From: Amoebophrya sp. A120 | Taxonomy: Eukaryota > Sar > Dinophyceae > Syndiniales > Amoebophryaceae | Reading direction: 5' to 3' | Length of the DNA: 64,000 nt | Assembly: GCA_905178155.1 (NCBI GenBank) | Contig: CAJINV010000003.1 | Location: 8,597,097 to 8,661,096 of the forward strand | Shown: positions 22,901-33,545 of the stretch, piece by piece | How positions within the stretch are numbered: the stretch's first letter is position 1 | How the letters are laid out: every line of letters begins with the position of its first letter | Notes under the pieces: generated by a model | The model's database searches: none | The model's input: the letters and a program-made list of their open reading frames with translations, nothing else | Told to the model about the DNA's origin: nothing | Position numbers and translations under genes: made by a program

Positions 22901-23706
22901 GGAATCAGGTTGCCAGCTGTGTCGTAAATATCACTGACGAAACTTCTAAACCCGCCGGCTCCCCTCTTGCCCTTCGGCGCCATCGTTTTTACGAAGATCT
23001 GATCGCCGACGACGCGGACGCAGATGATGTCGGTTGCAACCATCTGGCCTTTTCTGAAATTCGTCTTATCCGGCGCGATTCTCACTGCCAAAAACGGCCG
23101 CCCGCGCTGCTCTATTTTCCCGTCAGCTGCTTGGTGTTTTTGTTCAAGTTTTCCTATCTTTCCATCCGCTTTGATCAGGATCGTGGACAGTGATTCACTT
23201 TCCCGGAAGATGTACTCCATCAACTTCCCCTCCGTTGTTGCATCCAAATCCAGCAGCGTTCTTATGTCAAGCTGGCTGCTCAGATCTAAAAGAACTCCGC
23301 ACTTGTCTTCCGACCGTTCACAAAATTTCCGAAAACAGTCCCGCTCTTTGTTGCAGCTCGCGATCATCGCATCTATCTGCTTCAATGCGTCGCGGAAGTT
23401 GTTTGCTGTTCCGCGGGTCGGTATTGCTCGTCGCAGATTTGTTTTACTGGGAGGAGTGGAAGCTTGGGCATCCAGATTCGACAGGTCAATTTGTTCTTGA
23501 ATATCTTCCCTCGTCACAACGCGCCCGCTCGTATCTTTCCCCGGAGAAAAGACGCGATCGCCTGCCTTTGTTGGCATTGGTTTTCGAGTCAGAAGCGCGC
23601 GTCGCCCGACGGACTTGCGATTCGAATGCCGCGAACACGCTCCCCAATACTTCCACAGCAAGTCGAACTGTGTGAAGTATGAGTTGATGAGTTTGCCATG
23701 CGCCAA
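19967..23706 (-). CDS. Gene D/A, middle part: hypothetical protein with 41-145 bp introns
   Basis: In-phase chain: from about 23690 to 22602; 22560-22352; 22299-21806; 21660-20783; 20575-20448; 20404 to the stop TAG at 19967, or to a donor at 19984. Introns of 41, 52 and 43 bp (GT-AG) explain the apparent frame changes at 22600, 22300 and 20420. The chain starts near FDLLWKYWGACSRHS and includes EDIQEQIDLSNLDAQ, a lysine/alanine-rich coiled-coil-like block KKLEPKKAKEENRK, the acidic MDEDEFAEEFAQ and an RNA- or DNA-binding-like basic tail EKQFREKLQSLHMQHR. No family recognised. At 19984 the donor GT joins in phase to the acceptor before 19071, so it may continue into the next block. The upstream neighbour is an inverted-repeat intron. 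Confidence 0.65.
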
Positions 23707-23839
23707 AAATAAAACACAAAAACGAAATCACTCGGAACAAATATCACAAAGCTGGATACGCAGACGAAGTAGAGCTAGAAGTTTAAGAGAGTCACATCAT
23801 AAAGCGCGAGCGCGACAGTCATGATTTTGGTGGTGAAAG

Positions 23840-25343
23840 CTACGCCAGCGAAATCTGTCAACAAGACCCGACTTTCAACAAAACGAAAATTTTTTTTTGT
23901 ATCAGGCGAACGGGGCAGCCCGGCCCGAAAAAGTTTCTAGCATTCGCCACCGCTACGACGCGCGCTAGCTTTTTCCGGCCTCGCTGACTTATGAAAAAGT
24001 GCGCGCGCGCTAGCTGGTGGCGCGGGGCAGCTAGATTGCTTGTGGCCGTGCGTGTGGCTTCACCATTGCCGCCCCGGGTCAGAGACATACCCAACCGGCG
24101 TTCGCAAGCCATCAGCTGCGATTGGCGGATGCCCTCATGAACGACCACCAGAACCCAGGGGCGCCGGCGTTTTAGCCGTCTGGCCTCCCGTTTTGCAGCG
24201 CTGCTTCGCCTCGCCGAAGGCTCGCGCCCTGTGCTTCGCTGGGGGCTTCCATACGAACCCGCCAGGCGCGGAAGGCTCGGAAGAGGCCACCCTGCCACCT
24301 GCGGTTGGGCCCTCCCAAAAAACGAAACGGCACGCGCCAGCGCCGCCCATATCGGGCGAGGCTTTGGCGGCGCATGCGGCGGGCCCGGTCATGTAGCGGC
24401 CCGCGGGCCAACCCGCAGCAAAGATTCGCTGCGCGGGAGCCCGACAGATAGTTGCCATCCGGCCGGCGGGCGAAGGGCCGGGCGGCCGGCCGGCCGGGCC
24501 GTCCCTTGACCCCGGCCCTTGACCCCGGAGCTCGACGTGATTTTCCCGGGGTTTTGAAGCCCAAAAATGACCCAAAAATGGCCGCTAAATCGACCGAGAT
24601 AGCCCCTTGACGTTTTTGATCAACAAGACAGGGAAAATGGCCGCGCGTCGACCCCGGTTGTTGACGTGAGTGCTCGGAAAGGCCCGGCCATGTCGCCGAG
24701 GCCTCTCGGAGAAGGCATCCCGAGCCGGATCGCGGTTGCCTGGCTTCTTGGGTTGCGTGGGTGTGGGGTGGCATCGGGCACGCAGCTGGCTGCCCGGCGC
24801 GGCTGTGCCGCCCCTCGATGCGAAAGCGGAAGCGTAGTGGGCGCAGGTGGGCGGCCCGCATTCGCCGACCGCGCCAGGTTTCGGAAGGGGGCACGGGGGC
24901 AGGGGGAAGGGTTTTTGCCTTGGGAGGATTCCCAACGTGGCCCGCGTCGCAACCGCAACGAGCTGCAAAAAAAGCGCAAGCGGGGCAAAGGAAGCCAAAG
25001 CACAGCAGTGCGCCCAAAGGTAGCTGCGATGAGCATGCCCCAGCCCAAGGCCCCGAAGGTGGGAGATGGGACCTGCGCCGCTATGAGGCTTCATGACTTG
25101 CACGGCCGGCGTGGTACACGAAGCGCACAAAGTGCTTGAGGTGGAAGCGGTTCGACGCTTGTCGCGCGCAACTAGAGGCGTAGTATGCCCCTTGGGTGTC
25201 ATCAACAGTGCCAGGCCCTGCGAGCCCCAGCAACAAGAGGCGACCGCGCCAACTCCCTTCGCCTTATTATCGGGAGAGGCGCGAGACCCAGAATTTTTTT
25301 TTCGTTTTGTTGAAAAGAAGGCCTTGTTGACAGATTTCGCTAC
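23840..25343 (-). mobile_element. 1.5 kb inverted-repeat intron (introner-like element)
   Basis: On the minus strand it begins GTAGCGAAATCTGTC at a donor and ends GACAGATTTCGCTGGCGTAG at an acceptor. The two ends are inverted copies over about 55 bp (23847-23895 and 25290-25341), sharing AGCGAAATCTGTCAACAAG and TTTCAACAAAACGAAAA. The interior is GC-rich (about 24000-25250), with only composition-driven open frames. The exon ending at 25344 is in phase with this donor. Confidence 0.75.
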
Positions 25344-26275
25344 CGTAATAGCTCACGCAGATGCTGCCCAGGTGTGAACCGTAGCGCATATACCTTCCTA
25401 GCACTCGTCCCAGGAGTGGTAGCAGCCACAAACTGCAAGCGCTGCGTTCTCTTTTGATCAGATTCAAGCTCTCCCATCATGTTGATGCTGACTAATTCCG
25501 CAATCCGTTTTTTTAGTTGTTGCCGCTCCGGGTCCTGCTCAGCCTGCAGCTGATTTTGATTTTTGTTTGCGAACTTCAACGAGAAAGCACTGCGGTTGTA
25601 TCGCGCGACAATCATAATCAATATGAAAACGAGTATCAGAATCAAGCCCAAGCTCAAGAAGAGTCAGAGCATAGAGCTTCATTTTCAAAAACAAAGCCTA
25701 TAGCTTTGCGCTTGCTTTTGCTTTTGCATTACAATTAGAATTAAACTGCATGGAAACGAAAACGATTATGAACATGCATGAGAACGCGAGCGAGAGCTGA
25801 GACGCTTTTTCTATACGAGAAGCAAAAGTAGGAGCACCTCTTTCCGGTGCTGTTCCATCTCCTCCGCGGCAACGGCAGGCAGCTTAATGCTCAGCCGCTT
25901 TACAATTTCTGCTTTGGCGAAGTGGCGGAGTTGCATCAGGTCCGGGCAGGCTTTTGCGATCTTGGCCGAGCCAGTCCATCCGTGCGCTCTGCTTGCAACC
26001 ACCTGGCAAAAGCTTTCTGCAGGGGCCGCTTGTTGATGGCCGACTTGTAAGTGAGCAAAGTCTTTCCGTTGTTCACTGCAAATGTTTGGCTCTCCGAATG
26101 CAGATTGTCCGAGATGATCGCGGCGATGTCGTCAAAGGATTGCAGTTGATCGAGCCGTCTGCGGATGGGCGATGCAGGCGGCTGAAAATCGGGATCAATT
26201 GCATGCGTTGCCGGTTGCCGGCGGCGGAGCTACCTGCTCGGCAGCGTGGAAGTTGTTTGCGACGGCTGAGCTCAT
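25344..26275 (-). CDS. Gene D/A, 5' part: start and first four exons
   Basis: The start is ATG at 26275-26273 (MSSAVANNFHAAEQ, 14 codons), then a 52 bp GT-AG intron ending TTTTCAG. Exon 26181-25993 reads SFDDIAAIISDNLHSESQ to FARWLQ. A very short GC-AG gap (about 32 bp, least certain) leads to exon 25960-25838, which reads IAKACPDLMQLRHF to EQHRKE. Exon 25543-25344 reads AEQDPERQQLKKRIAELV to RELL. Phases agree throughout. The product is helical and charged; no family recognised. A donor at 25343 opens the 1.5 kb inverted-repeat intron, so the gene probably continues at 23839 and below. Confidence 0.65.
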
Positions 26276-27130
26276 CTTCGACGATGTAAATGATGCTGCT
26301 ATCTATTCCGCAATCGCCTGAAATAGCGTTGCCATGTATCACGTACACGCAAGGAAAAACTTTTATTATAGAACTACGCTCCTGATGTTCCTGCTCATAG
26401 TTTTCGTGTTCGTTGCACAGCGTGCAACGCACAGGCACTGGCGCACTCAGGTGGCGCATCGTCTGTATCTCTCTGTACGACTACGACCCTGCCCGATTCA
26501 TGTTCGTCCTCTGCAGTTCTTGTTCTTGCTGTACAGATGTGCTTTTCTCTCCCCCGCCGATCATGTGGCGCTTTGTAAAGTCTCACAAAGCCGACGAGCA
26601 CGACCCTTGACCGACGTTCTGACTTTGAGCCTGAGACGATCACACGACGCGACGCGTTCCTGTGTGTGTGTGTCGCGCTTTCACTTTCTGGCATAAAAAA
26701 ACAATACGCATTCTAGGTGCAGCTGTAGCAGTAGCTGCAGCTGTGCGACGTTTGTTTTTGTAGCTGCATCTTCATCGTGTCTACCAACAACCGATAAGAC
26801 GAGCAACCACTTTGAGATGCAAACACAACGAAGATACCCAAGAAGTTCAAGACCAAAGGCGAGCTCTTTCCACTAAAAACAACAATAATCAAAATCGGCG
26901 CAAGTAGAGCGTATGCGTAAATTTTGTCTAAATAAAAAAAGTCAACTTCGGTTTTGTTTTTTCAAATACGCATACAAAGAAATATCAAAAAACAAACAAG
27001 AACAACAGTCGAAGACTAGACTTCAGCTAAGGCGATGCTCATGCTTTCGCATTCAAGGTCTGAGCTTTGTTTTAGGTTTAGACAGCATACAGCTACTACT
27101 GCTTGTAAGTGGACAGCACCAAAGGCGAGA
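26276..27130. other. Intergenic spacer between gene C and gene D/A
   Basis: About 850 bp between the gene C stop and the gene D/A start, both on the minus strand. It holds a short TG run near 26661-26672 and an imperfect CAGCTGTAGC-type repeat near 26717-26742. No gene seen. Confidence 0.5.
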
Positions 27131-28196
27131 TCACTTCTTCTTCGAATCGGGGCGCGCCTTCGTCTGCGACGCCGTCCATTTGATCAACTCCAACAGCGGG
27201 TCTCTTTCGTACTTCGAAGTCTTCCAGTAGTAACCGTTCTTAAACCCGCTCTGTTCCTGTGTGCGTGGCCGCCGCAGTCGGCCCCTGCTTGTCCCAGTAC
27301 TTCACGCGGCCTTCGTACGCGATGACGCGCTGCTGGTGGCGCTTGAACTCGTCATCTATCGGAGCCTGATTTTATTGAAAAAATATATTTTCAATGCGAA
27401 AGCGAAAGGGTTAGAGGAAAGCACGAAGATGAAGGCAAACATAAAGCACGATCATAATGATGAAGAAGAGAATGAGCCTAAAGCTACACCTACATGTAGA
27501 AAAAAAAGCTAAACTTTGCGCGTCGTGCTCGTATTATCAAAACCAAAAAAGCTAAAACTAAAACCCAATAGCTAACGCCTTCGCCTCAAACATGACGTGG
27601 CTGAGTGGCGGGCTGTTGAGCATCCACATCTCGGCCATGATGCGGGAGCGGCGGAGCTCCCATAATTCGAACAAGCGCTGCGCGTGCCCGGGCTCGCGTT
27701 TTCCATCATCCCGATACTTTTCAAATTTCGTCTGCTGGTTCTTCAAGTCCGCGATGAAGCACTCCACGTTGTCCCAGTTGTCGACGTGCTTTTTTTTGAA
27801 CAGCCGCTCAAATTTGGCGTGGGCGTCGTACGGATGCCGATTGAAATCTTTCCAGTCCCAGTCGTTGCTCAGAAACTGCTGCATGATCAGCGTGTGCCCC
27901 GCGTGATCAGTGTAATACGGATCACAGTACAGCAACTCGTCGTAGGTCGGAAGGACAACTTCCGACAGATTGGGGCGTTTGAAAACTTGAGGAGAAGTGA
28001 AAAACTGCATGGCGAAGGACTTGAAGGAAGTATCGAGGTGCTGAAACGACGTCGCCAAGTTCTCGCCAATCAGTCCCGCCGGTTGATGTTTCTCGTCTGC
28101 TTTCGGCGATTCCTTGTAAGAGTAAAAAGCTGGCATGTATTTACGACGCATCATATCCAGTCCATCACTGGAAAACTCCTTTTGCTCCTTGGACAT
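27131..28196 (-). CDS. Gene C, complete three-exon hypothetical protein (267 aa)
   Basis: Exon 1 is 28196-27579 (ATG in the context CCACAATGTCC; MSKEQKEFSSDGLDMMRRKY). Exon 2 is 27365-27306 (APIDDEFKRHQQRVIAYEGR). Exon 3 is 27256-27131 (EQSGFKNGYYWKTSKYER, ending SKKK and TGA). Intron 1 is best read as GC-AG (AAG/GCGTTA to AATCAG). Intron 2 is a 49 bp GT-AG intron that removes an apparent frameshift. Exon lengths are 618, 60 and 126 nt, all multiples of three. The product is soluble and rich in aromatic and charged residues (YDELLYCDPYYTDH, WDWKDFNRHPYDAH), with no signal peptide or membrane segment. The composition recalls accessory subunits of protist mitochondrial complexes, but that is a guess. 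It is the first gene inside the right end of the 23.5 kb element. Confidence 0.8.
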
Positions 28197-28838
28197 TGTG
28201 GCCACACACTGTCAGCAACGGCCTAGATCTAAATCCCAAAACCGTAATTGACCGAAAACAACAAGCGCGCGACACTTGCTACTATTTTGAGACTCGTCAT
28301 CGGAGTCGCAAGCTTTTTTTCGGTGCGAGAGTAAACAAATACTTCGGATCCGAGGAAAGACGCAAACGCTCAAAAGACAAAAATAGACTCACTGTTTGGA
28401 TCCTCCTTGCTCTCCCTTTGCATTTTTTTACTTTTATCCTTTTGCTTTTGTGCAGTTCCCAACAGACTCGCGCTACTCATTCCCTCTGCTCCTTTCGTTT
28501 AGATGATGGCAGACCCGTAGGCTTAGTCGCGCATCTTCTCACGTCGCAGATTCATGCTCGTTCTGATTCTCAATAGTACTAGACGCATACTAAATCTATC
28601 CTTAGCGTTGGATCTCGTTTCCCCTTGCGCTTGAGCATTCTATTTACAGCACAGATGTAAATAAAGCCAAAAGATTTCAGCTGTTCTTCTTGGTTGATCA
28701 CAATCATCATGACGATGCAGCACCTGTGGGCGTCCCGTTCCACCGCTTCCGCATTCGCGTTCGATGGAGCTCGTCAGCGGACCACGTGGGTTCGGCGTTA
28801 CCAGAAGACACACATCACGGCGGAGCCAAGCAGCATTT
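28197..28838. promoter_or_regulatory. Upstream region of gene C, between its start and the terminal repeat
   Basis: About 640 bp between the ATG of gene C and the right terminal inverted repeat. It should contain the gene C promoter and 5' leader, but no recognisable core element was seen. Confidence 0.3.
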
Positions 28839-29104
28839 AAATAGTTGTGGTTCTACTATAAACAGCAACTATTTTAATGCTTACACCGTGACTCGAGATC
28901 ACAGTTTTTTTCGGTTCGTGTTGATCATCGGTTGATCTTCGAGCAAATAAATCCGGGTTAGGTGCTGAGTAAACGCGTTGGTTGATGAACAGATTGCGGT
29001 GGCGGCCGTAATTTATTCATCACCTTCGCTGAATATATTCAGCACCTAACCCGGATTTATTCAGCTCGCCAATATGTCGCGAACATCAATTTGTCCATTC
29101 ATAC
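28839..29104 (-). repeat. Right terminal inverted repeat of the 23.5 kb element
   Basis: Inverted copy of 5579-5843, with the same internal 116 bp hairpin at 28946-29061. Its outer end (minus strand GTATGAATGG) coincides exactly with the splice donor of gene B. Confidence 0.9.
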
Positions 29105-31967
29105 CCTCATTGTTTTTCTCGCATAAATCCACAGACCTTTTGCCATCGGCTTCACTCGCGGAAGGAATCTTTAGAACTTGGACACCCATTGGAAAGAATG
29201 CGAATGGTTTTCGAATCAATTTTGGCGCAAGCCCAACAACCACCGCTGGGCGGCCAATCGCCTGCCCTGTGCGTTCCCGGTCCCATGCCCTGCAAAAAAA
29301 AATTGACGCGAGTGCGGCTACGTTCTTTCTCTTTCCCGTCCCTCCACACCGAGAGCGACCGTCGGACTTCGACAAAGCAGGCGCCGGCGTGGAACCTGCC
29401 GCGGGATCAACCACAAGCGGCAGGAGCTTTGTGCGCCATGTGCAAAGCTTTTACTTTCAAAGCCGCGAGGCACAATCAGAGCCACTTTCTCGACATGTCA
29501 CGCGCGCGCGCTTTCAAGTGCAGTTATGCGTATAAATTTGACCCCCAGGTGGAGCCTCTCAACGAGTCACGCCTCAAAATAGCATCAACACGTACATGCC
29601 AAATCGGAATAGTACCCGCGTCGATTTGGTGAAAAATTTATGGGCGAACTCACAGAAGGGGCGCTGGAGCTGGTGAGCTGCGCTGAGAGTTTGCAAACTA
29701 TAGCGCACGATCTTACAAGCCCCTGCCCGAACGAAAGTTGCAAAAAGACAAGCAGCTCGAGTCCCAAAGTTCACGCTTTTTGTAAATCTTCTAAGCGAGG
29801 AGGTGAAGCCAAATCTGCAATCAGAACGACTCCGGAGTCCATGCGCTGCAAGAGATGGCACAACTGGACTCGTCTTTCGCAAGGGCAAGGCGCTCGGCAA
29901 AGGAGGACAACTCGAACTCAGGAGGGACGGGGCGGAGCAGTTGGAGTTGCCTTCCACGTCGCGCGCCGTGTTGTTGGCGCGGGAGGATGCTACATCTCGC
30001 GCGCATTCAGTAAGGCAACCATGGGGCCAGAAACTCGGGCACACCAATGCGCCGGGTGAGTGAGGATTTTGCCGGCTTCGCCCCTCCTCGCCGGCACGCC
30101 AAGAAGCTGCGGCATTTTGCCCCATAAATTCACCGGAAAACCACCGCGATGATTTCTAAGTGTCGTCCAAACTGTACGGCGAGGCGACAAATTTCGCGGA
30201 TTTTTTCTCTACACTTACGAGCATCTTTCGACCATTGTCGCAGCTCGGAAGCGATCCCATACTTCGACAGCTGCCGGGAAAGTTTCTCAATTTGTCGGCC
30301 TGGTGTAGTCCGTTGCGGCATTTCGCACCGCGTCAGGATGCTTTTTTTTTTTGGGGTGCCATCCCCATTCTGTCTTTCAATGACGTCAAAAACAACTGCG
30401 ACGTTCTCTCGCCAATTTCCGGCCGGGCGCGGCAGCCAATGTGCCCAGTCTCGCGGAAGTGAGCGCCCTCGACTTGCAGCAACATCTTCCCTGCTACTTT
30501 CTCCGCCCTGGATCTTTCCCACGATGATATTGGTCCGCGGCGGCCTCTCCACCAGCTTAGCAGAAAAATAGTCGGCGTGCAGTGGTTGAAGTCCAACAGG
30601 TGTAGCTTTTTCCTGAGCACCAATTCCATAGCTCCCGCCCGTGTCCCAGGAGGACTGCAAAAGCGGCGCGGCGACTTTTGTTTCTTCTTCTTCCTCTGCG
30701 ACTTCTTCTGTTTCCTCTGCGACTTCTGTTTCCGCTTCACCACGATCACGATGATATAGAGCAGGAGCACTCGGACTCGTTACAAATAGGGGCCGCGGAT
30801 CTTCTGCGGACTTGTAGCCAAAAAAAGCCGGGCGCCGGCCAAAAAAAGCGCGAGGGCCAAGAGATAACCAAGCCGCCCCGGCCGCTTGGGTTGTTCAGAG
30901 TAAATCAAGGCGCGCAGCTTCCAAGCACAAACAAACTCAAAGTGCGGCGCTTCTGCGGCATTTCTGACGCCATGGCAATGGGCGTTTTCTTGCTGTGTGC
31001 TGTGGCTGTCGTCTCATTGTCTAATTACTTACAACATACTGGCGCTGCTGCCAAGCCGGAGGGTCCCGCCAGAGCGAGGTGTAGTAGCCACCCGATTGGG
31101 CCCCAGCCCCCGGGGTCACAGTCACGCGGGGAGGGGCGCGCCCATGGATTTGTCTATAAAAAACCCGCGCCCGCTGAAAGTTGCCCCTTTTGAGGAATAT
31201 TCATGGGCGCTGCGGAGTTGTGGCCAATGGTCCTCGAGCTTGTAACGCAGCCCACGTCGGATTCGGAAAAAGAAAAGAGTATAGATGCGATTTGCGAAGG
31301 TGTGGCCGGTTCGCGGGAGTGGCCGCGGGTTTCTGAGTCGGGGACCCGCGGGTATTGTGCGGATATGCTTTTCTGGAACCAAAAAGAAATCCGCGGCCGA
31401 TGCTAAGCTAGTATGGCTCAACTTTTCCGCTCCGCGACGTAAGTATCCGTCTTCACAGAGGTTGTCTCGATATCCGCGCGCTCCGACTCAGAAATCCGCA
31501 GGCGCGGCTATGTCCGCGAATCAGCCATACAACCATCAAAAGTGCTGGCACTTTCTTGCTCCTTTTGCAAGACCTAGAGCGGGTCAGAAACTGGCGACTC
31601 AATCGCAGTGCTATGACCTCTAGATTTGGCAACAGCGCCTAGGTTTGGCATCCGCCCGCGCCGAGTCCCGCGCCGGACTCAACAACTTGAACTTTTAAAG
31701 CTAGAAAACAAATAAATAAACATGGCAGCCGCAGGCTTCGCGAACCGACCTCCGGTGCGTGCCCAGGTTTCTTGAGGTCCTTGAGTTTGCTGCCATCCTC
31801 TGCACGGCAAATGGGGCAGCTACAGGCCTGGCTGTACCGGGTCCTTTAATTACGGGGACAAATAAGAGAGCTCCAATAAAGAGACGAGACAGCGAAATAA
31901 GTTCTGCTGCCATGATGATGTCTTGCGATGTTGCCTTTTTCAAAGCAAGCGCAAGGGCAAGAAGCAT
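29105..31967 (-). CDS. Gene B, 5' half (hypothetical secreted or organelle-targeted protein)
   Basis: A likely start is ATG at 31967 or 31913. From the second, MAAELISLSRLFIGALLFVP reads as a signal peptide or anchor and runs to a donor-like GAG/GTCGGT at 31750. A long exon near 30800-30130 is acidic at first (EVAEETEEVAEEEEE), then reads AVVFDVIERQNGDG and KIREICRLAVQFGRHLE. The exon ending at 29105 includes GRPAVVVGLAPKLIRK and ends DLCEKNNE. Its donor GAGG/GTATG opens the 23.5 kb intron and splices in frame to 5578. The joins between 31750, 30800 and 29415 are not fully resolved; one intron at 30134-29630 has inverted ends. No domain family recognised. Confidence 0.55.
29630..30134 (-). 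mobile_element. Possible 0.5 kb inverted-repeat intron in gene B
   Basis: On the minus strand a donor-like GTGAATTTATGGGG (30134 down) is matched by an inverted CCCATAAATTTTTCAC at 29643-29628. The interior is GC-rich. The arms are short (about 15 bp with one gap) and the acceptor is not a clean AG, so this is weaker than the other cases. Confidence 0.4.
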
Positions 31968-32519
31968 TTATGCTGCCTCTGGCATGCGCTTGCGCAGAGT
32001 TCGGATCTGGGGCCGTATCCGCACAATATCCTTATGATCCCGATTTTTTAACGACACCACTCCAAGGCATACTGCAGCCGCATTTCTGGGTGCCCGGTAA
32101 CGTAGCTGAGGAGCGTTTCCATTGACCTTGTTGTTCTCTGGGCATCCCAAAAAGAGCTCCCCTCTCCTAGTCGGCATCGCAGGTGGCTTCCGCCCCGCAC
32201 TTGCGCCCTCGATTTCTCCATATATTAGTGGGCTTGCGTAATGCGGAGGCGCCGCTGGGTGCATAATATCTGGTTCATGTTTTTATTTTTATTATTTTTT
32301 TTTTATTCTTTATTTTGCTTCAGCTCCAGCGCCTCCTGCTCCTGCATCTGCTGGGACTGTGCCTGTGAATGCTCCTCCCAATAAAGTCGGTTTTGTTTAC
32401 GTTCTGTTTGCAGGGACGGACGAACATGACGACGAACTACGCAACAGGAGGAGGAGGGGAGTGGGGTTTTGCGCACATCAACACTTCGGCCCGTAACGTC
32501 CACGGATTTCTGACCACAC
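31968..32519. other. Spacer upstream of gene B, no supported gene
   Basis: About 550 bp with an A/T homopolymer-rich stretch near 32279-32315. It may contain the gene B promoter; no defined site recognised. Confidence 0.35.
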
Positions 32520-33370
32520 CGCTCGGGATCCAACGCCCCGGCCCGGGGCGTTGGATCCCGATCCTCCGCGACCGGCTGGCGAATCTTGATCCCCATCCGA
32601 CGCCCCGGCCCGGGGCGCTGGATCCTCCCTTCCCAACCTGCTGGCCAACCTCGACTCCGGCCCATCCAACGCCCCGGGCGGGGGACAACCCCAGTCGCCA
32701 TCCAATGCCCCGGCCCGGGGCGCTGGTTGGATCCTCCCCGACCGGCTAGCCAACCTCGACCCCCTCCCGAGCGACGCGCCGGCCCGAGGCTTTGGACGGA
32801 CCCGTCGATGGCAGGCTGGCAACCCCTGTCGCTCGCCATCCAATGCCCCGGCCCGAGACGCTGGACCCGATCGCCAACCTCGTGCCCCATCCGACGCCCC
32901 GGCCCGGGGCGCTCGGTCCTCCCCGGCCTGCTGGCCAACCGCAACCCTCATCCCACGCCCGCCCGGGACGCTGGATCCATCGACGGCAGGCGGACAGTCC
33001 TAGTGGCCTGCCATCCAATGCCCCGACCCGGAGCGCCGGATCCCCCACAACCTGCTGAAGATAATCTTGATCCCCATCCAACGCCCCGGCCCGGGGCGCA
33101 GGATCCTCCCGGGGTTGCTGGCCAGCCTCGACCCACCCTCGCCGCCCCACGCAACGCCCCGGCCCGGGGCGGGGGATCCGTCGATGGCAGGTGGACAGCC
33201 CTAGTCGCACGCCATCCAGTGCCCCGGCCCGGGGTGCTGGATCCTTGGCGACCTGCTGGCCAATCTTGATTCCCATCCAACGCCCCGGCCCGGGGCGCTG
33301 GATCCTCCCTGACCTGCTTGCTGGCCAGCCTTCACCCCCATCCAACGTCCCGGCCCGGGGCGCGAGATCC
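32520..33370. repeat. Array of about 14 GC-rich palindromic repeats
   Basis: A palindromic core CGCCCCGGCCCGGGGCG, usually extended by flanking ATCCAA and TGGATCC, recurs about every 50-75 bp (near 32537, 32602, 32664, 32705, 32775, 32845, 32896, 32950, 33020, 33080, 33155, 33220, 33280 and 33345). The segments between copies are themselves related (GACCGGCTGGCCAACCTCGA-like). Copies differ by substitutions. Open frames on both strands (GPGRW and APGRGVGW repeats) are by-products of the palindrome. Confidence 0.9.
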
Positions 33371-33545
33371 GTCGTCGTACGACCTCACCGGAGGTCGTAC
33401 GACCTCGCCGGAGGTTGTACGCCCTCGCCGGAGGTTGTACGACCTCGCCGGACGAGGTTGCACGAGCTCACCGGACGTTGTACGACCTCGCCGGAGGTTG
33501 TCCGACCTCGTCGGAGGTTGTGCAACCTGGCCGAAGGTTGTCCAT
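33371..33545. repeat. Tandem repeat, 18-20 bp unit (GTACGACCTCGCCGGAGGTT)
   Basis: About nine imperfect head-to-tail copies follow directly on the palindromic array. Each unit is also partly palindromic (CCTC-GCCG-GAGG). Confidence 0.9.

Larger units (their letters stand above)
5579..29104. mobile_element. 23.5 kb inverted-repeat element forming one intron of gene B
   Basis: The ends are near-identical inverted repeats (5579-5843 and 28839-29104). Read on the minus strand the segment begins GTATGAATGG and ends CCATTCATAG, a canonical GT-AG intron. The flanking exons carry a direct repeat: the upstream exon ends AATGAGG and the downstream exon begins ATGAGGG, as expected for a 6-7 bp target-site duplication. 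Splicing it out joins the exons in frame (CEKNNE to DEGKGW). It contains gene C, gene D/A, a tyrosine recombinase and other repeats. It could be one large cargo-carrying transposon, or a smaller inverted-repeat element enlarged by nested insertions. I recognise no DNA polymerase, capsid or DDE transposase in it. Confidence 0.7.

Noticed and set aside
5579-29104. Polinton/Maverick or integrated giant-virus interpretation of the 23.5 kb element
   Set aside because: Size, inverted ends and a 6 bp target duplication fit, but I recognise no protein-primed DNA polymerase, packaging ATPase, capsid or DDE integrase among its exons. Sensitive profile searches would be needed to reopen this.
32520-33370. 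CRISPR-like array of palindromic repeats with spacers
   Set aside because: Repeats vary, the spacers resemble one another, no cas-like genes exist, and the host is eukaryotic. It is a palindromic minisatellite.
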